Of a stretch of DNA of 64,000 bases, positions 45,827 through 55,618 are shown one piece after another. The notes below the pieces were generated by a model, which had not been told where the DNA came from, searched no databases, and saw only the letters and a list, made by a program, of their open reading frames with translations. Position 1 is the first letter of the stretch. Every line of letters starts with the position of its first letter. Position numbers and translations under genes: made by a program. Source of the stretch: Anastrepha obliqua (Eukaryota; Arthropoda; Insecta; Diptera; Tephritidae); assembly GCF_027943255.1 (NCBI RefSeq), contig NC_072894.1:130811601-130875600 (forward strand), in the 5' to 3' direction.

Positions 45827-47349
45827 GTTGTTGTTGTTGTAGCAGTATCTTCGCCCTGTCAGTGTAGTGTATTTACCGGTCGTCTTCGTCTAGCTCATCT
45901 AACGGTAGGCCCAGGAAACTGGCTGTTTCGACGGGTTGGGTCCAGAGGGAGAGAGGTGTTAGATGAGTGGGTTTGATGGGGCATGTGAAAAGGTGGTTAG
46001 AGTCGTGCAGGGTGCCTTCACATGCTGGACATATGTTTAGTATGTCGGGGTCGATTCTGGATAGGTAGGAGTTTAACCTGCTACAGTATCCAGAACGTAA
46101 TTGAGCCAACGTTACGCGGGACTCTCGGGGAAGCTGGAGCTCTTCTCGGGAGCTTAAGAAGGTGGTAAGGGTCTCCCGATGAATGTCGTTAATGACCTGT
46201 CTGTACACTGTCTAATCCTGGAGTGGTCTGTCTGTTTTGACCTGGATCTTGTCCACGTAGTTGAGGAAGTGTCTCCTGATGTGCCTAGGAGGTGGCTCAG
46301 ACTCGAGCAGGTGTCTGCATGGGTGAGGCCTACGGTGACACCCTAGCAGAAACTGCTTGCCGAGCATTTTGTTGTGCTACTTAACAGAGAGCATGTGAGC
46401 CTCGTCATGCAGGTGTTGAATTGGGGACATCAGGAGACATCCTGTCGCGGTCCTAATGGCAGTATTTTGGCAGCTCTGGAGCTTCGTCCACTGCATTTCA
46501 CTGGTTCCGGGCGACCAGACAGGCGCGGCATAGTTGAGAACCGGTCGGCCTATTGCTTTGAAAGTCGACAGAAACATTTCTTTGTCTTTGCCCCAAGTGC
46601 TGCCGGCGAGCGACTTGAGGACCTTGTTGCGATTCTGTACTCTCGTTGCAATAGCGGTTGTGTGCAAGCTGTCAAAGGTGACTCACAAAATTCTGGGGTT
46701 ATTTACCGTCGGTATTGGGGTATCATCGACGTGCACCTGAAGTTGCAGCTTGACCTCCTTTGTCCAGGTGGTAAAAAGGGTCGCCGTGGATTTATTGGGA
46801 GAAAGTTTTAAGTTTCTCGCAGTGAAGAAGCGAGAAAGGCGGGCGAGGTAGCCGTTTACTTTGGAGCATAGGCCATCAATGTCATTGCCCGACGCCATTA
46901 TCGTGCAGTCGTCAGCGTATGAGATCAGTGAGACTCCCTCTGGTGGCTGGGTGAGTTTCGAAATATAGAAATTAAAAAGCACGGGTGAAAGGACACCACC
47001 CTGCGGTATTCCTTGCTTTATTTTTCTCTGTTTTGAAGTTTGGCCTCGAAATATCACCGACGGGAGACGACCACTCAGGTAGCTCGCGGTCCACCTCTTC
47101 AGCCCTGGCGGGAGTGTCGACTGGAAAATGTCATCTAGTAGCGTGGCGTGGCTGACTGTATCGAAAGCCTTTTGTAGGTCCAACGCTACTAGGACAGTCC
47201 TCTCGCAGGGGCGGTTTTGGTTTAGTCCACGGTTTACCTGGGTGTTTATGACGGTGGATGCCGTGGTGGTGCTGTGCACTCTACGGAAACCATGCTGGTG
47301 TGGGGCTGGAGTCAGGTGTTCTGTGAGGAGTGGGAGTAGAAGGGCTTCA
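45827..47349 (-). pseudogene. Jockey-clade LINE, 5'-truncated, three nonsense codons
   Basis: Minus-strand reading gives HQHGFRRVHSTTTAS, VALDLQKAFDTVSHATLLDD, KQGIPQGGVLSPVLFNFYIS and SYADDCTIMASG. The last is the YADD catalytic box, about 46904-46925. Then come NLKLSPNKSTATLFTTWTKE, RNKVLKSLAGSTWGKDKEMF, NYAAPVWSPGTSEMQW and NTAIRTATGCLLMSPIQHLH. The Jockey tail LAQLRSGYCSRLNSYLSRID, ICPACEGTLHDSNHLFTCP and LWTQPVETASFLGLP follows. The frame is continuous from about 47345 to 45873 except for stops at 46683-46685, 46377-46379 and 46212-46214. The 3' end is a CAA-repeat tail (TTG repeats from 45827). Exact 14-16-bp target duplications flank it. It begins inside the reverse-transcriptase domain, so it was 5'-truncated at insertion. 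Confidence 0.93.
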
Positions 47350-47365
47350 AGCGAGATTACTAGTT
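47350..47365. repeat. target-site duplication of Jockey insertion, copy at 5' end
   Basis: AGCGAGATTACTAGTT, identical to 45811-45826. It is followed by ACCGAAGCCGCTGGATCTTT, which continues the interrupted RTE-like target (compare GCCGCTGGATCTTTATTCGC at 9533-9552). Confidence 0.9.
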
Positions 47366-47390
47366 ACCGAAGCCGCTGGATCTTTGGACC
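47366..47390 (-). pseudogene. continuation of interrupted RTE-like LINE
   Basis: ACCGAAGCCGCTGGATCTTT matches the minus-strand LINE at about 9529-9547 and picks up where 45826 left off. Similarity ends near 47390. Confidence 0.65.
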
Positions 47391-49329
47391 TGCAAAAGTC
47401 CATTGGTTTTGTACAACGAGAGAATGCACTAATACCCTATTCGAAATTGTACGTATTAATGTATGTATGTATGTATGTAAAAATGTGTCAAATATCATTA
47501 AATTTTTTAATTGTATATGTATGTAAGTATCGAAATTTCTATATGTTGACAACCCATCCTACTTTCTCCGCTCTCCACCGCTACTCGCTTCGCTTCACAG
47601 AATGATTCGGAAATTTATTGCTTATTTAAAAATTTCAAAGTGGTATTTACCTTTTACATACATCAATCCATTCAATAAATATACACTGCGTCCTCTGGGA
47701 GAACGCCGGAGAGGATTCTACACTGCATGTTCGTAATATTAATAAGCATCAATGCTTTCCAATTTTCAATGAAAAACTAAGAAGCACAGCACAATACTTG
47801 TCCAGGGGGAATATTTTCGGAAAAGGTAAAATAATAACTGTACATGAACAAGTGCGCCACAAAACTGTATAACAACGAAATTCGCCACAAAAACGCACGC
47901 AGATATATGAACATATTTTTTTTAATATCCCATAATGGAACATCCAACGCCCTTTGCAATACCGGAGGGAAAATCATACATTCACACACACATAAATATA
48001 TAAATATTTTCCATATGCGCGCGTAAGAATAAACAAATCAGCGGGAAAACACACAACGCGCGCAAGTAAAATCAAATATGCAGAGGTGGAATTGTGCGAT
48101 GACAAAAACAATAGCATTACCAACCAATGATAACAGGAATTCCCAGAAATAATTGCCGTAAACAGAAATCCGTAAACAAATCTGCCTACTACAAGCGGAG
48201 CACATCCTGGCAAGGATACGCGACGTGCGTACGCCCACACATACATACATACATAGGCATGCAGTCAGTCGCCAGCAGTGGCGGCGTGCGATTGCTTTGA
48301 AAAGTATGATCTCAGTGAATATTTTAATGTCTCGGCATTTTTACATAAAAATATGTGTATGTATTTATATATGTATGTGTGTATGTGTATATGTATGTAT
48401 GCGTAGGTATGAAAAAGTTCTTGGAAATTATTTTCATACATTAAAAAGTAAATGAATTGCGTTGCAAAGCAGGAAGAATTGAAATGGAAATATGTTTTGT
48501 ATTTATGTATGTATGTAGGTGTACGACACGGATAATGGAACACTGGTGTGGTGGGAGTGGAAGACAGTGGTGCTAGTGAAGAATTTAATAATATGCCAGC
48601 TCTCGCTAAAAGTGTTTTCCTCTCTTCCTTTGCCATATGTCTGACTGCACTTAAGGGAGCACTTGTTTGTATGTGTGTCCGACATGCAACGGCGCAGAAT
48701 AAATAAAATAAAATAAAATGAGACCGAAACAATTTCGAGTTCGCTACGTAGGTTTCTGTTACATACATGCATACATACATACATACATAAATACACAAGT
48801 ACATACATATAAACATTTACAACTGTATTTATGCGCATTATAGGGTCCTGTCATGGCTCAGATTCGTTTTATTTTATTTGCAATTCATAAAATCTTCGCT
48901 TGCCGATTCTATGCATATCTCATTTCCATTTTATTTACCTGGGAAATACGTTTACACCTACATAGTACATACCTATGCGACAATATTTATCAAAGAGCCG
49001 CGAATATCCAAAAGCCTGAGCGATTCAATGAAAATATTTTATTTCTGATTCACTTCACTTGTTGTCGTCTTCGCTTTCCAGTGACTTGGCATAAGATTGA
49101 TGTTGTGTTCGAATCCCCTTGGGACTTATAGAGGAACGAGGAAAGTTCTGCGCATTTGTTTGGCGTTTAATTATTGTAATTTAAACATAATTCCCATATA
49201 AAACCAAATTCCTTTAACAATTCAATTAGTTTAATGTAATCCATCAAAATCAGTTTGGACTCAGCGAAAGCCTCAGCTTTAGTTTGGTAAATATTAGATG
49301 ATGTAAAAAGTTTCAACAGTTGGAAGGGA
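47391..49329. other. unassigned DNA rich in CATA/TATG microsatellite
   Basis: No gene is recognised. TATG/CATA tetranucleotide runs occur at 47459-47480, 47512-47526, 48236-48256, 48355-48400 and 48762-48812. The many open frames here (for example those rich in Met-Tyr-Val-Cys) simply translate these repeats. Confidence 0.65.
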
Positions 49330-49865
49330 AACCGTCGCCCACCCTGGCATCGTTTCGCATTACTTCTATGCTTGTCTGCCTACGTCCAGGTCCCGCTTTT
49401 TCATCCGGAGAATTTTTTCCACGAAACCACTGATGATTTCCCACGTTTCCTCGCTGCACCTTGTCGATAACATTTTCAGTGGTTATGTGACCGATTGCAT
49501 TCTTCAGCTGTCGGCACTCCTGTCCCTAACGCGTGCATTGGAAGAAGGTGTTTTCAGCGTCGTCTTTGGTTGCATCATCGTATATGCATATGGAGTGTTC
49601 GCATTTCCCTGTTTTTAACAGGTATTTCTAGAAATACCTGTGCCCCAAATGCATTTGGTTTTTATAAAAATTGACTTCACCGAAGTTCCTGCGCATCACG
49701 GAGCAACGTTTTTTATTAGCCTAATTACCCGTCTTCCGCGTGTTTCGTTTCTGCAGCGGTGTTGCCATAGACTTATCGTTTTGCCCTTTATTTCACGCGC
49801 TGTAGGTTTCGTAACTCCTTCTTCCATCCTCTCGTTTTTTAAAGTCCCCAACTTTTTCCTCTCAA
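49330..49865 (-). pseudogene. R1-clade LINE C-terminal relic
   Basis: The minus strand reads REIKGKTISLWQHRCRNETR, GRRVIRLIKNV, then PYAYTMMQPKTTLKTPSSNA (a shifted, degraded equivalent of the C-x2-C / D-AEH-FF-C zinc region), then ENVIDKVQR-like codons, EETWEIISGFVEKILRMKKR and DLDVG. The W-Q-x-RW-x-x-ET-GRW-T-RLI start and EE-W...I..FVE-IL-x-KK end are typical of R1/TRAS-type LINE C-termini. There are several frame breaks. A perfect palindrome (49618-49641) lies inside it. Confidence 0.75.
49618..49641. repeat. perfect 24-bp palindrome
   Basis: ACAGGTATTTCT is followed directly by its exact reverse complement AGAAATACCTGT with no spacer. It lies within the R1-like relic, at the point where other R1-type proteins have a glycine/phenylalanine-rich motif before the zinc region. 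Confidence 0.95.
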
Positions 49866-49919
49866 AGGCTTATAAATCTGTCGATATTAATTTATTATAT
49901 ATCTACGAAATCATTTCAT

Positions 49920-50450
49920 AAAATTTCCATTAGCTGCAATCACCTCTTCGATCCAAGTCCAGAAACGATTGCATGCCAAAATCAAATGATCCTTATAAAT
50001 ATCGACCATACCGGTATTAAATGCAGCGTTCAGAGAAGAAATCGTGTTATGAGGATGTGTATTGGTTTCACGCTCAACTACGCCCCATACCTGGTGATCC
50101 AGCGGGCTAAGGTCTGAGGAGTTAGGCGATCATAAGTTCTGTGTTATGTGGTCATGGAAATGGTCAGCCATCCAATCTTGCACCGCCTTCGCCTTGTGTG
50201 ACGGAGCAGAGTCTTACTGAAAGATATATGGGCTCTCGTCGTGTACGCTATCAATCTAGGGCTTCACTATTGTGTCTAGAATTTCGATATATGCAGCACA
50301 CAACACCTAAAACCAAAACAGTGGCAGGAAACTTCGTGTGCATGACAACAGGGACCTCTGTAGGACTGGAACATAGAACGTAAACCAAATTGTCTCATTA
50401 TAAGCATTCACCGTGCGACAAAAACTTTTCATCTAGCGATGCTCACCTTT
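49920..50450 (-). pseudogene. DD37D (maT-like) transposase relic
   Basis: Reading the minus strand gives TKFPATVLVLGVV, YIFQ-stop-DSAPSHKAKAV, QDWMADHFHDHITQNL, PNSSDLSPLDHQVWGVVERE, TNTHPHNTISSLNAAF and FWTWIEEVIAANGNF. The catalytic Asp in Q-x-DSAPSH and that in SPLDHQVW are separated by 37 residues, which defines the DD37D/maT branch of the Tc1/mariner group. A stop precedes DSAPSH and further breaks occur upstream. Terminal repeats were not found. Confidence 0.75.
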
Positions 50451-50499
50451 TCAAATATATAAAAATATATGAAAATGAGCTGGTAAAGTTTTTCACAAA

Positions 50500-50975
50500 A
50501 GGACTTCCTCAATCGCAGAATTAAGAAACTACTTTCAAATGGAAAAAACCATCGAACAAAATTCTAGTTCTAAAATGTCTTCAAAAGCCATTGGAGTTTC
50601 ATTGACAGCTCCTCAAAGCACTGTGTGTCGCATATTGACTGCATTTTTAGGCCTTTCGTAAGCTTTGTTAAAGATTTGTGCCGCAGAAGCAATCGATCAA
50701 TATATCAATCTAATCGTTCATGAGTTGTGTATGAATTTGAACAAAGAAAAAAAAAGAAAACTATTTCATTGCGCTATTCACCAAATTCAGGTGATTTAAC
50801 ACCTGATGACTATTTTCTATTTCCGAATTTGCATTTGGTAATAAAATGAAAGCATCAGGAAACGAATGAAGTCATTCAAGCCGCGTTAGTGATCATCGTA
50901 AGCAACATTCCGAAAAATATCACAAATAGTTCGTTTGGAAATCAAGCAAAGTGGGTATTGGAGCATAATTCTAAT
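50500..50975 (+). pseudogene. decayed mariner-like relic
   Basis: Plus-strand frames give SSKAIGVSLTAPQSTVCRIL (like a helix-turn-helix segment). Later, at about 50775-50835, SPNSGDLTPDDYFLFPNLHL resembles the mariner SPDLAPSDYFLFPNLK motif, with NEVIQAAL after it. The region between is short, so the catalytic middle is deleted. Confidence 0.45.
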
Positions 50976-52034
50976 TTATTGATTAATAGAAAAATAATTG
51001 CGGAAATAATAAAATAATATTATTATATATTAAAAAGTTCAAATTTGTTTTGGAATGGATGGTGTATGGAAACGGATATTTAGGTGAAAGCTGGTTTTTA
51101 AAGCAGTAAACCTTCAGCTGTCGGCTTTGAAAACTTTGGGCGAAATGCAGGAAAAAATTTGAGTGTCTGTAAGTTTTGAAAATTCTTGTTCTATTTACAT
51201 ACATATGTACATACATATATACATACATATTATATATAAATAATGGGCAAAACATGTACGGAAGTGGCCTCCCACTGTTTGTGGTGGACTGTTTTCTTGT
51301 GCTTGGATCGCCTTCAATTCGCTTGCTGGTTTAGTATCGCCCGCTGCTCAGCTTGCTTTCGTATTTTTTTTACTTTATTGCCTTCGTTAGCATATCAGTC
51401 TATAGCGTGGAGTAAGGTTAAGAAAAACTGTTTTGCCGCTGTGGCAATAACGACAAAAATATATGCAATCATTCATAACTGCGTCATAATTGCGTCAGCA
51501 GCGCAATGGGACACTTTGTTGTTGATTGTAAGCAAGAATTATTGCTGTTGTTGTTATTATTTGATGCTATTTTAAACATCTCCGTATTTTTCTACCAATA
51601 TTGTTCTTGTTATTTTTATAATATATTTCCCACTCCAATTTTAATAATATCAAGCCGCGTTCGCTAAGCTTACAACTGACGCCCAAGCGACTCTTGTTGT
51701 TGTGTTGTAGTTGTCGTTGCCATATATTTCTGATATTTTTGTTTATCATCGCAGAATTGATTGTTATGCTGTGCTTAGCATATAGTTGTTGTTGTACTGC
51801 TGCTTCTGCTCTGTTTATTAAAAAAATGACATCATGACGTTTTTATGTGTGCCACCTACATGCCTACATAGGACGTAGCTGCCACCGCTGGGAGTTGTCG
51901 CAGCTACTCTTGAATATCAGATGTGATCCGCTCGTGGCAGAGGATAAATTCTTTGAAACGTTTTTTTTTTTATTTTTTTTTTTAATTTTGCATATTCATT
52001 AAGGTAGATAAATTTTTTTTCGAAGAAGGTTCTA
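50976..52034. other. unassigned DNA, microsatellite and T-runs
   Basis: No gene is recognised. A CATA/TATA microsatellite lies at 51188-51240. An interrupted T run at 51961-51983 could be a minus-strand poly(A) remnant of an older retroposon, but nothing recognisable is attached. Confidence 0.55.
52027..52034. repeat. possible 8-bp target duplication, left
   Basis: AGGTTCTA recurs at 53685-53692, directly after the AACC-repeat tail of the LINE fragment. Eight bases can match by chance. Confidence 0.4.
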
Positions 52035-53684
52035 AGCTTAACTCTTGGGCCACAGGATGTGGGCTAAGTTTAAACCCACGTAAAACAGAACTTATGCTTT
52101 TTACCACCAGATACAAGGTACCAACTTTTACCCTACCAAATATCAACGGACAAACTCTGGCTTTATCAACCAGTGCAAAGTACTTGGGAGTAATTCTGGA
52201 CTCCAAACTTAGCTAGAAGTTAAACGTCGAAGAACGGGTAAGGAAAGCAGAAATTGCTTTATATGCCTGCAAACGTATGCTTGGAAGAAGATGGGGTCTT
52301 CAACCTAAGCATACATTATGGCTGTATAAGGCAGTTATACGACCCATTCTATCGTATGGTTCGGTAGTTTGGTGGAAAGCTCTAGGGAGAGAGTACAATA
52401 CCAAATTACTCGGCAGAATACAAAGATCAGCCTGTGCAATAACGGTCGGTGCAATCAGATCATATCCTAGAGAGGCTCTCAATGCTCTGACACACGTTAT
52501 TCCAATAGACCTACATATAAAGAAGACGGCAACCATGAGTGCATTTAGGTTAAATGAAGCGGGTCGCTGGAAAGAAAAAACTTATGGTCACGCTAGTCTA
52601 TTATTGCGACAAACTCAGTTAACCTCGGTGAGGACTGACTACATCGTCCCGATGGTAACGTTCAATAGGAATTTTGCCACACTCTTTCCATCTAAAAAAG
52701 AATGGAATAAGGGATTCTCTCTAAACAACTTCGATACCACAGTCTATACAGATGGCAGTAAAATGGATTGTAGTGTTGGAGCTGGTATATATTCTCATAG
52801 ACTTGGAATTGAAAAATCTGTGCGTCTCCCTAATACCAGCAGCGTCTTCCAAGCGGAAGTACTAGCAATTGGGGAAGCCTGTAGGTTACTAATCGCAGAT
52901 TTCTCTTTCAAGGGCAATATCGCCATTCTTTCGGATAGCCAAGCTGCAATCCAGTCGCCGGACGCGACTATAACAACCTCTAAAGTGGTGGAGCAAAGTA
53001 GGAGTAACCTCACCAACTTGAGTGAAAACCACAGAGTAACCTTAATTTGGGTCCCGGGACATCGGAACATAGAAGGTAACGAAAAAGCTGATGAACTAGC
53101 AAGAGGGGGATCTGCCATGAATAGCGCTCTTGCAGTACCAGTATTCACTCCACTAGGTGCGGTCAAGAATGCAATTTCCCTAAAATACCTTCGAATTGCA
53201 AATTGTAGATGGAGAGACCAGACGAAATGCAAAATCAGCAGAACGTTATGGCCCACCTACAACCTCAAGCAATCGTCGACATTAATAAACATGAAACGAC
53301 GGGACACCTGTAGACTTACGGCAGTCATAACTGGCTTCTGGTCTATCGGAGAACAAGCCGCCAAAATGGGCATCCCTCATAACACATACTGTCATAGTTG
53401 TAAACAACCGGGGGAAAAAGAAACAATCTTCCATTTCCTCTGTGAATGCCCTGCCCTATGGAAGGACAGAATGTTAACCCTGGGCAAACCGCTGTTCGAG
53501 AGTCTCGAGCAGCTGTCTGGCTTAGAAGTCAACAACCTAATAAGGTTCCTAAACCGCACAGACTGGTTATAGTCCTGCTGTAAATAACTGGTAAACAATT
53601 TGGTAACGAGGATGTGACAACAAAATGGTGCGGAAGCGCTAGTTGGATTCTGGATGAATCACCACTCTAACCAACCAACCAACC
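52035..53684 (+). mobile_element. 5'-truncated LOA-like LINE with RNase H
   Basis: The fragment starts in the reverse-transcriptase thumb (LNSWATGCGLSLNPRKTELM, STSAKYLGVILDSKL). It has one nonsense codon (TAG 52214-52216, where related proteins have Trp) and then an uninterrupted frame to 53572. The 3' region ends in an AACC repeat (53669-53684). This is the best-preserved copy of the family represented by relics at 10.1, 13.7, 26.4, 28.5 and 37.4 kb. Confidence 0.88.
52277..53572 (+). CDS. LINE pol C-terminal part: RNase H and zinc region (431 codons open)
   Basis: The open frame follows the TAG at 52214. Its first methionine (52277) is internal to the ancestral protein, not a true start. 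Early residues (RPILSYGSVVWWKAL, SACAITVGAIRSYP) are the end of the reverse transcriptase. The RNase H domain spans about residues 155-280. Its active-site residues are all present: D159 (YTDGSK), E194 (FQAEVLAIGEA), D220 (LSDSQAAIQ) and D272 in WVPGHRNIEGNEKADELAR. The C-terminus has VITGFWSIGEQAAKMGIPHN and a CCHC-like CHSCKQPGEKETIFHFLCEC. RNase H would remove template RNA during target-primed integration. Lacking the endonuclease and catalytic YADD part, it cannot retrotranspose itself. Confidence 0.88.
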   Translation: MLGRRWGLQPKHTLWLYKAVIRPILSYGSVVWWKALGREYNTKLLGRIQRSACAITVGAIRSYPREALNALTHVIPIDLHIKKTATMSAFRLNEAGRWKEKTYGHASLLLRQTQLTSVRTDYIVPMVTFNRNFATLFPSKKEWNKGFSLNNFDTTVYTDGSKMDCSVGAGIYSHRLGIEKSVRLPNTSSVFQAEVLAIGEACRLLIADFSFKGNIAILSDSQAAIQSPDATITTSKVVEQSRSNLTNLSENHRVTLIWVPGHRNIEGNEKADELARGGSAMNSALAVPVFTPLGAVKNAISLKYLRIANCRWRDQTKCKISRTLWPTYNLKQSSTLINMKRRDTCRLTAVITGFWSIGEQAAKMGIPHNTYCHSCKQPGEKETIFHFLCECPALWKDRMLTLGKPLFESLEQLSGLEVNNLIRFLNRTDWL

Positions 53685-53692
53685 AGGTTCTA
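53685..53692. repeat. possible 8-bp target duplication, right
   Basis: AGGTTCTA follows the AACC tail and matches 52027-52034. Confidence 0.4.
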
Positions 53693-53737
53693 GAAGATTC
53701 GGACTCTAGATAGAATTCTAATATGTTATGAATGTCA

Positions 53738-53990
53738 GCCGCTGTAGCCGACTGAATTGCTGCGTAACTGCCATTTGGAGGTGTGTAGGTTCGAATCTGC
53801 GTGCATGAAACACCAAATGAGAGAAATAGTTTTTTCTAAGGGGCGACGGCCCCTCGACAAGCAATGACAAGCCTCCGAGTGCATTTCCGCCATGAAAAAG
53901 CTCTTCATAAAAAAACCATCTGAAGTTCGGAGTCGGTTTAAACTGTCGATCAAGACGCACTCCACAAATAGGAGGAGGAACTCGGAAAAA
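53738..53990 (+). repeat. tRNA-derived SINE, copy 3
   Basis: The head CAGCCGCTGTAGCCGACTGA and B box AGGTTCGAATC are followed by CATGAAACACCAAATGAGAG. The shared body has GGCCCCTCGACAAGCAATGA, GCCTCCGAGTGCATTTCCGC, CATGAAAAAGCTCTTCATAA, TTCGGAGTCGGTTTAAACTG and CTCCACAAATAGGAGGAGGA. It lies about 45 bp downstream of the LOA-like LINE end. The GTGTAAGCGCC tail seen in copy 2 is missing. Confidence 0.88.
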
Positions 53991-54059
53991 TATCTAACAG
54001 AAATGTTACTATTATTTTTTATATTTTTTTTATTACGAATGTTATATTTTTTTTGTAAA

Positions 54060-54640
54060 ACAGCGCAGGTCACCTTCACATTTGATGATCGGCTGAGTGC
54101 TTCAAATATCTTGGCTCCATTTTAAGCAATAATTCCATAGACCGCTAAAGGACGAGCAGTGTACAAGCCAGCTAGGAAAGTTGGCGGCAAATGCCAAATG
54201 AAAACTATGCGGCTAAAACTAAAAGGAAAAATTTTTTAAATTCTGAATACTGGCTGCAATCCGCTAAGCAGAAGCAAACGATTCGCTTGGCGGAGATGAG
54301 AATGCTGAGTTGGGGAACGGGCGTAACAAAACTGGACAAAAATGAACAATAAACCCACCAGGTGTAGCTGTCAAGTGGCTCCAATAATTGAGAAATTGAG
54401 AGAAAATCGCTTGCGCTGGTATGGGTACATAAAGAGACGACCAGATCAGCATGCAACAAAGAAATTGGAAACTCAGCCGTTTCCAACAATGCGACGTGGC
54501 AGGCCCTTTAAATCTTGGCTAAGCCCCATTAAATGATATGCTGCGGGATGCACCTCGTGTATCCTGAAGATTGCGGAGGGCCGACCCCAAGTAAGGGACC
54601 ATGGCGAGGAAGAAGAAGAAGAAAATGAAACTTGGAAAAA
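54060..54640 (+). pseudogene. RTE-like LINE 3' fragment with AAG tail (LRWYG family)
   Basis: Frames show FKYLGSIL (frame-shifted), IEKLRENRLRWYGYIKRRPD, then RRGRPFKSWLSPIK. The last is the RLRWYGHV/RRGRPKK-W motif pair near the end of RTE-type reverse transcriptases. The 3' region contains GAGGGCCGACCCCAAGTAAG (shared with 44.93 kb) and ends in AAG repeats (54611-54632). Confidence 0.75.
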
Positions 54641-55618
54641 GGCTAGAAAAGTAATTTTAGAGTATTTCAAAACTTTATTTTTTATCATAATTTTCTACTG
54701 ATTTTTTTTACAATTGACAACGTGTTTTCAATTATTTTGGATTTAGATCCTTTTTATTTTCAACAGGAGGTTTGTTTTTTTACTTTATATATTCATTTAG
54801 GCAACTCCCAATCAATTTCCGCTCAAACTTTTCTGCACAAAATTTTAATTAAATATAGCTTCCTATAAAATTTAGCTTTATAGCTTCTTACAAATTTTAT
54901 TTAAGGCAAATATCCAACCATAGGTTAGGCGGCGGATAGCACTGAGTATTTTCTCTGTTAGCGCCCTGCCTTTGCTAGAGCACGGCTGCGAGTTTCGGGT
55001 TCCGATTGTCGTGAGAATGAGTAATATTCATTCTCTAAAACTGGAGGATATTTACAGATTTGCCAAAGAATCAACAAAATTCTCACAGGAATAACTATCT
55101 CTATCTCTGTCTTTTTTCTTCCCTATCTTCTTCTCTGATACTTTCCTCCTTCCCTCCTTGACTATCTACCCTCTTTCCAGAGCTCTAAACACAATGGCCT
55201 GATTGTTTTAGAAGCCACTAAAACTCTTGGTGCTCCTTGGCTCGACCTATTCAAATTTCAATAGGTTATTTTTTACAATGATTGGCCTTAAGTACAGATT
55301 ACATATTTACATCCTAAACTGCAAAAATTAGCAATAAAACTAAAATTAAAATTACGGTAGCGATAAAAAGCAGTAGTAGCAGAAAAGTTGAGTTGTAGCA
55401 GGTATTAAGGAAGAGATATAAAAAAATATTAGTAGTAGCAGAGATAGGACTTTAAAGCTATGTGCTAGTGAACTTTTTTTCTTAGAATCCTATGTCGGGA
55501 AAAATTGTTCGACACAAATTGAACCACCCTAATACACATGCACACATATTTATTACTAAACTCCTTTTGTTGCTTGAACAGAAGTGAGAATATTTTGTTT
55601 ACTTGTGTAATGTACATA
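54641..55618. other. unassigned DNA
   Basis: No gene is recognised. Around 54925-55060 a tRNA-like fragment (TTTGCTAGAGCACGGCTGCG, then TCGGGTTCCGATTGTC) suggests a possible SINE relic but does not fold as a tRNA by eye. A CT-rich stretch lies at 55100-55185. Confidence 0.5.

Noticed and set aside
48223..48838. Open frames of up to 183 codons around 48.2-48.8 kb
   Set aside because: Much of their length is the CATA/TATG microsatellite read as Tyr-Ile-His or Met-Tyr-Val-Cys repeats.
54925..55060. tRNA-like stretch with GGGTTCCGATT
   Set aside because: The arms do not pair as a tRNA and no second copy was seen, so neither a tRNA gene nor a SINE is supported.
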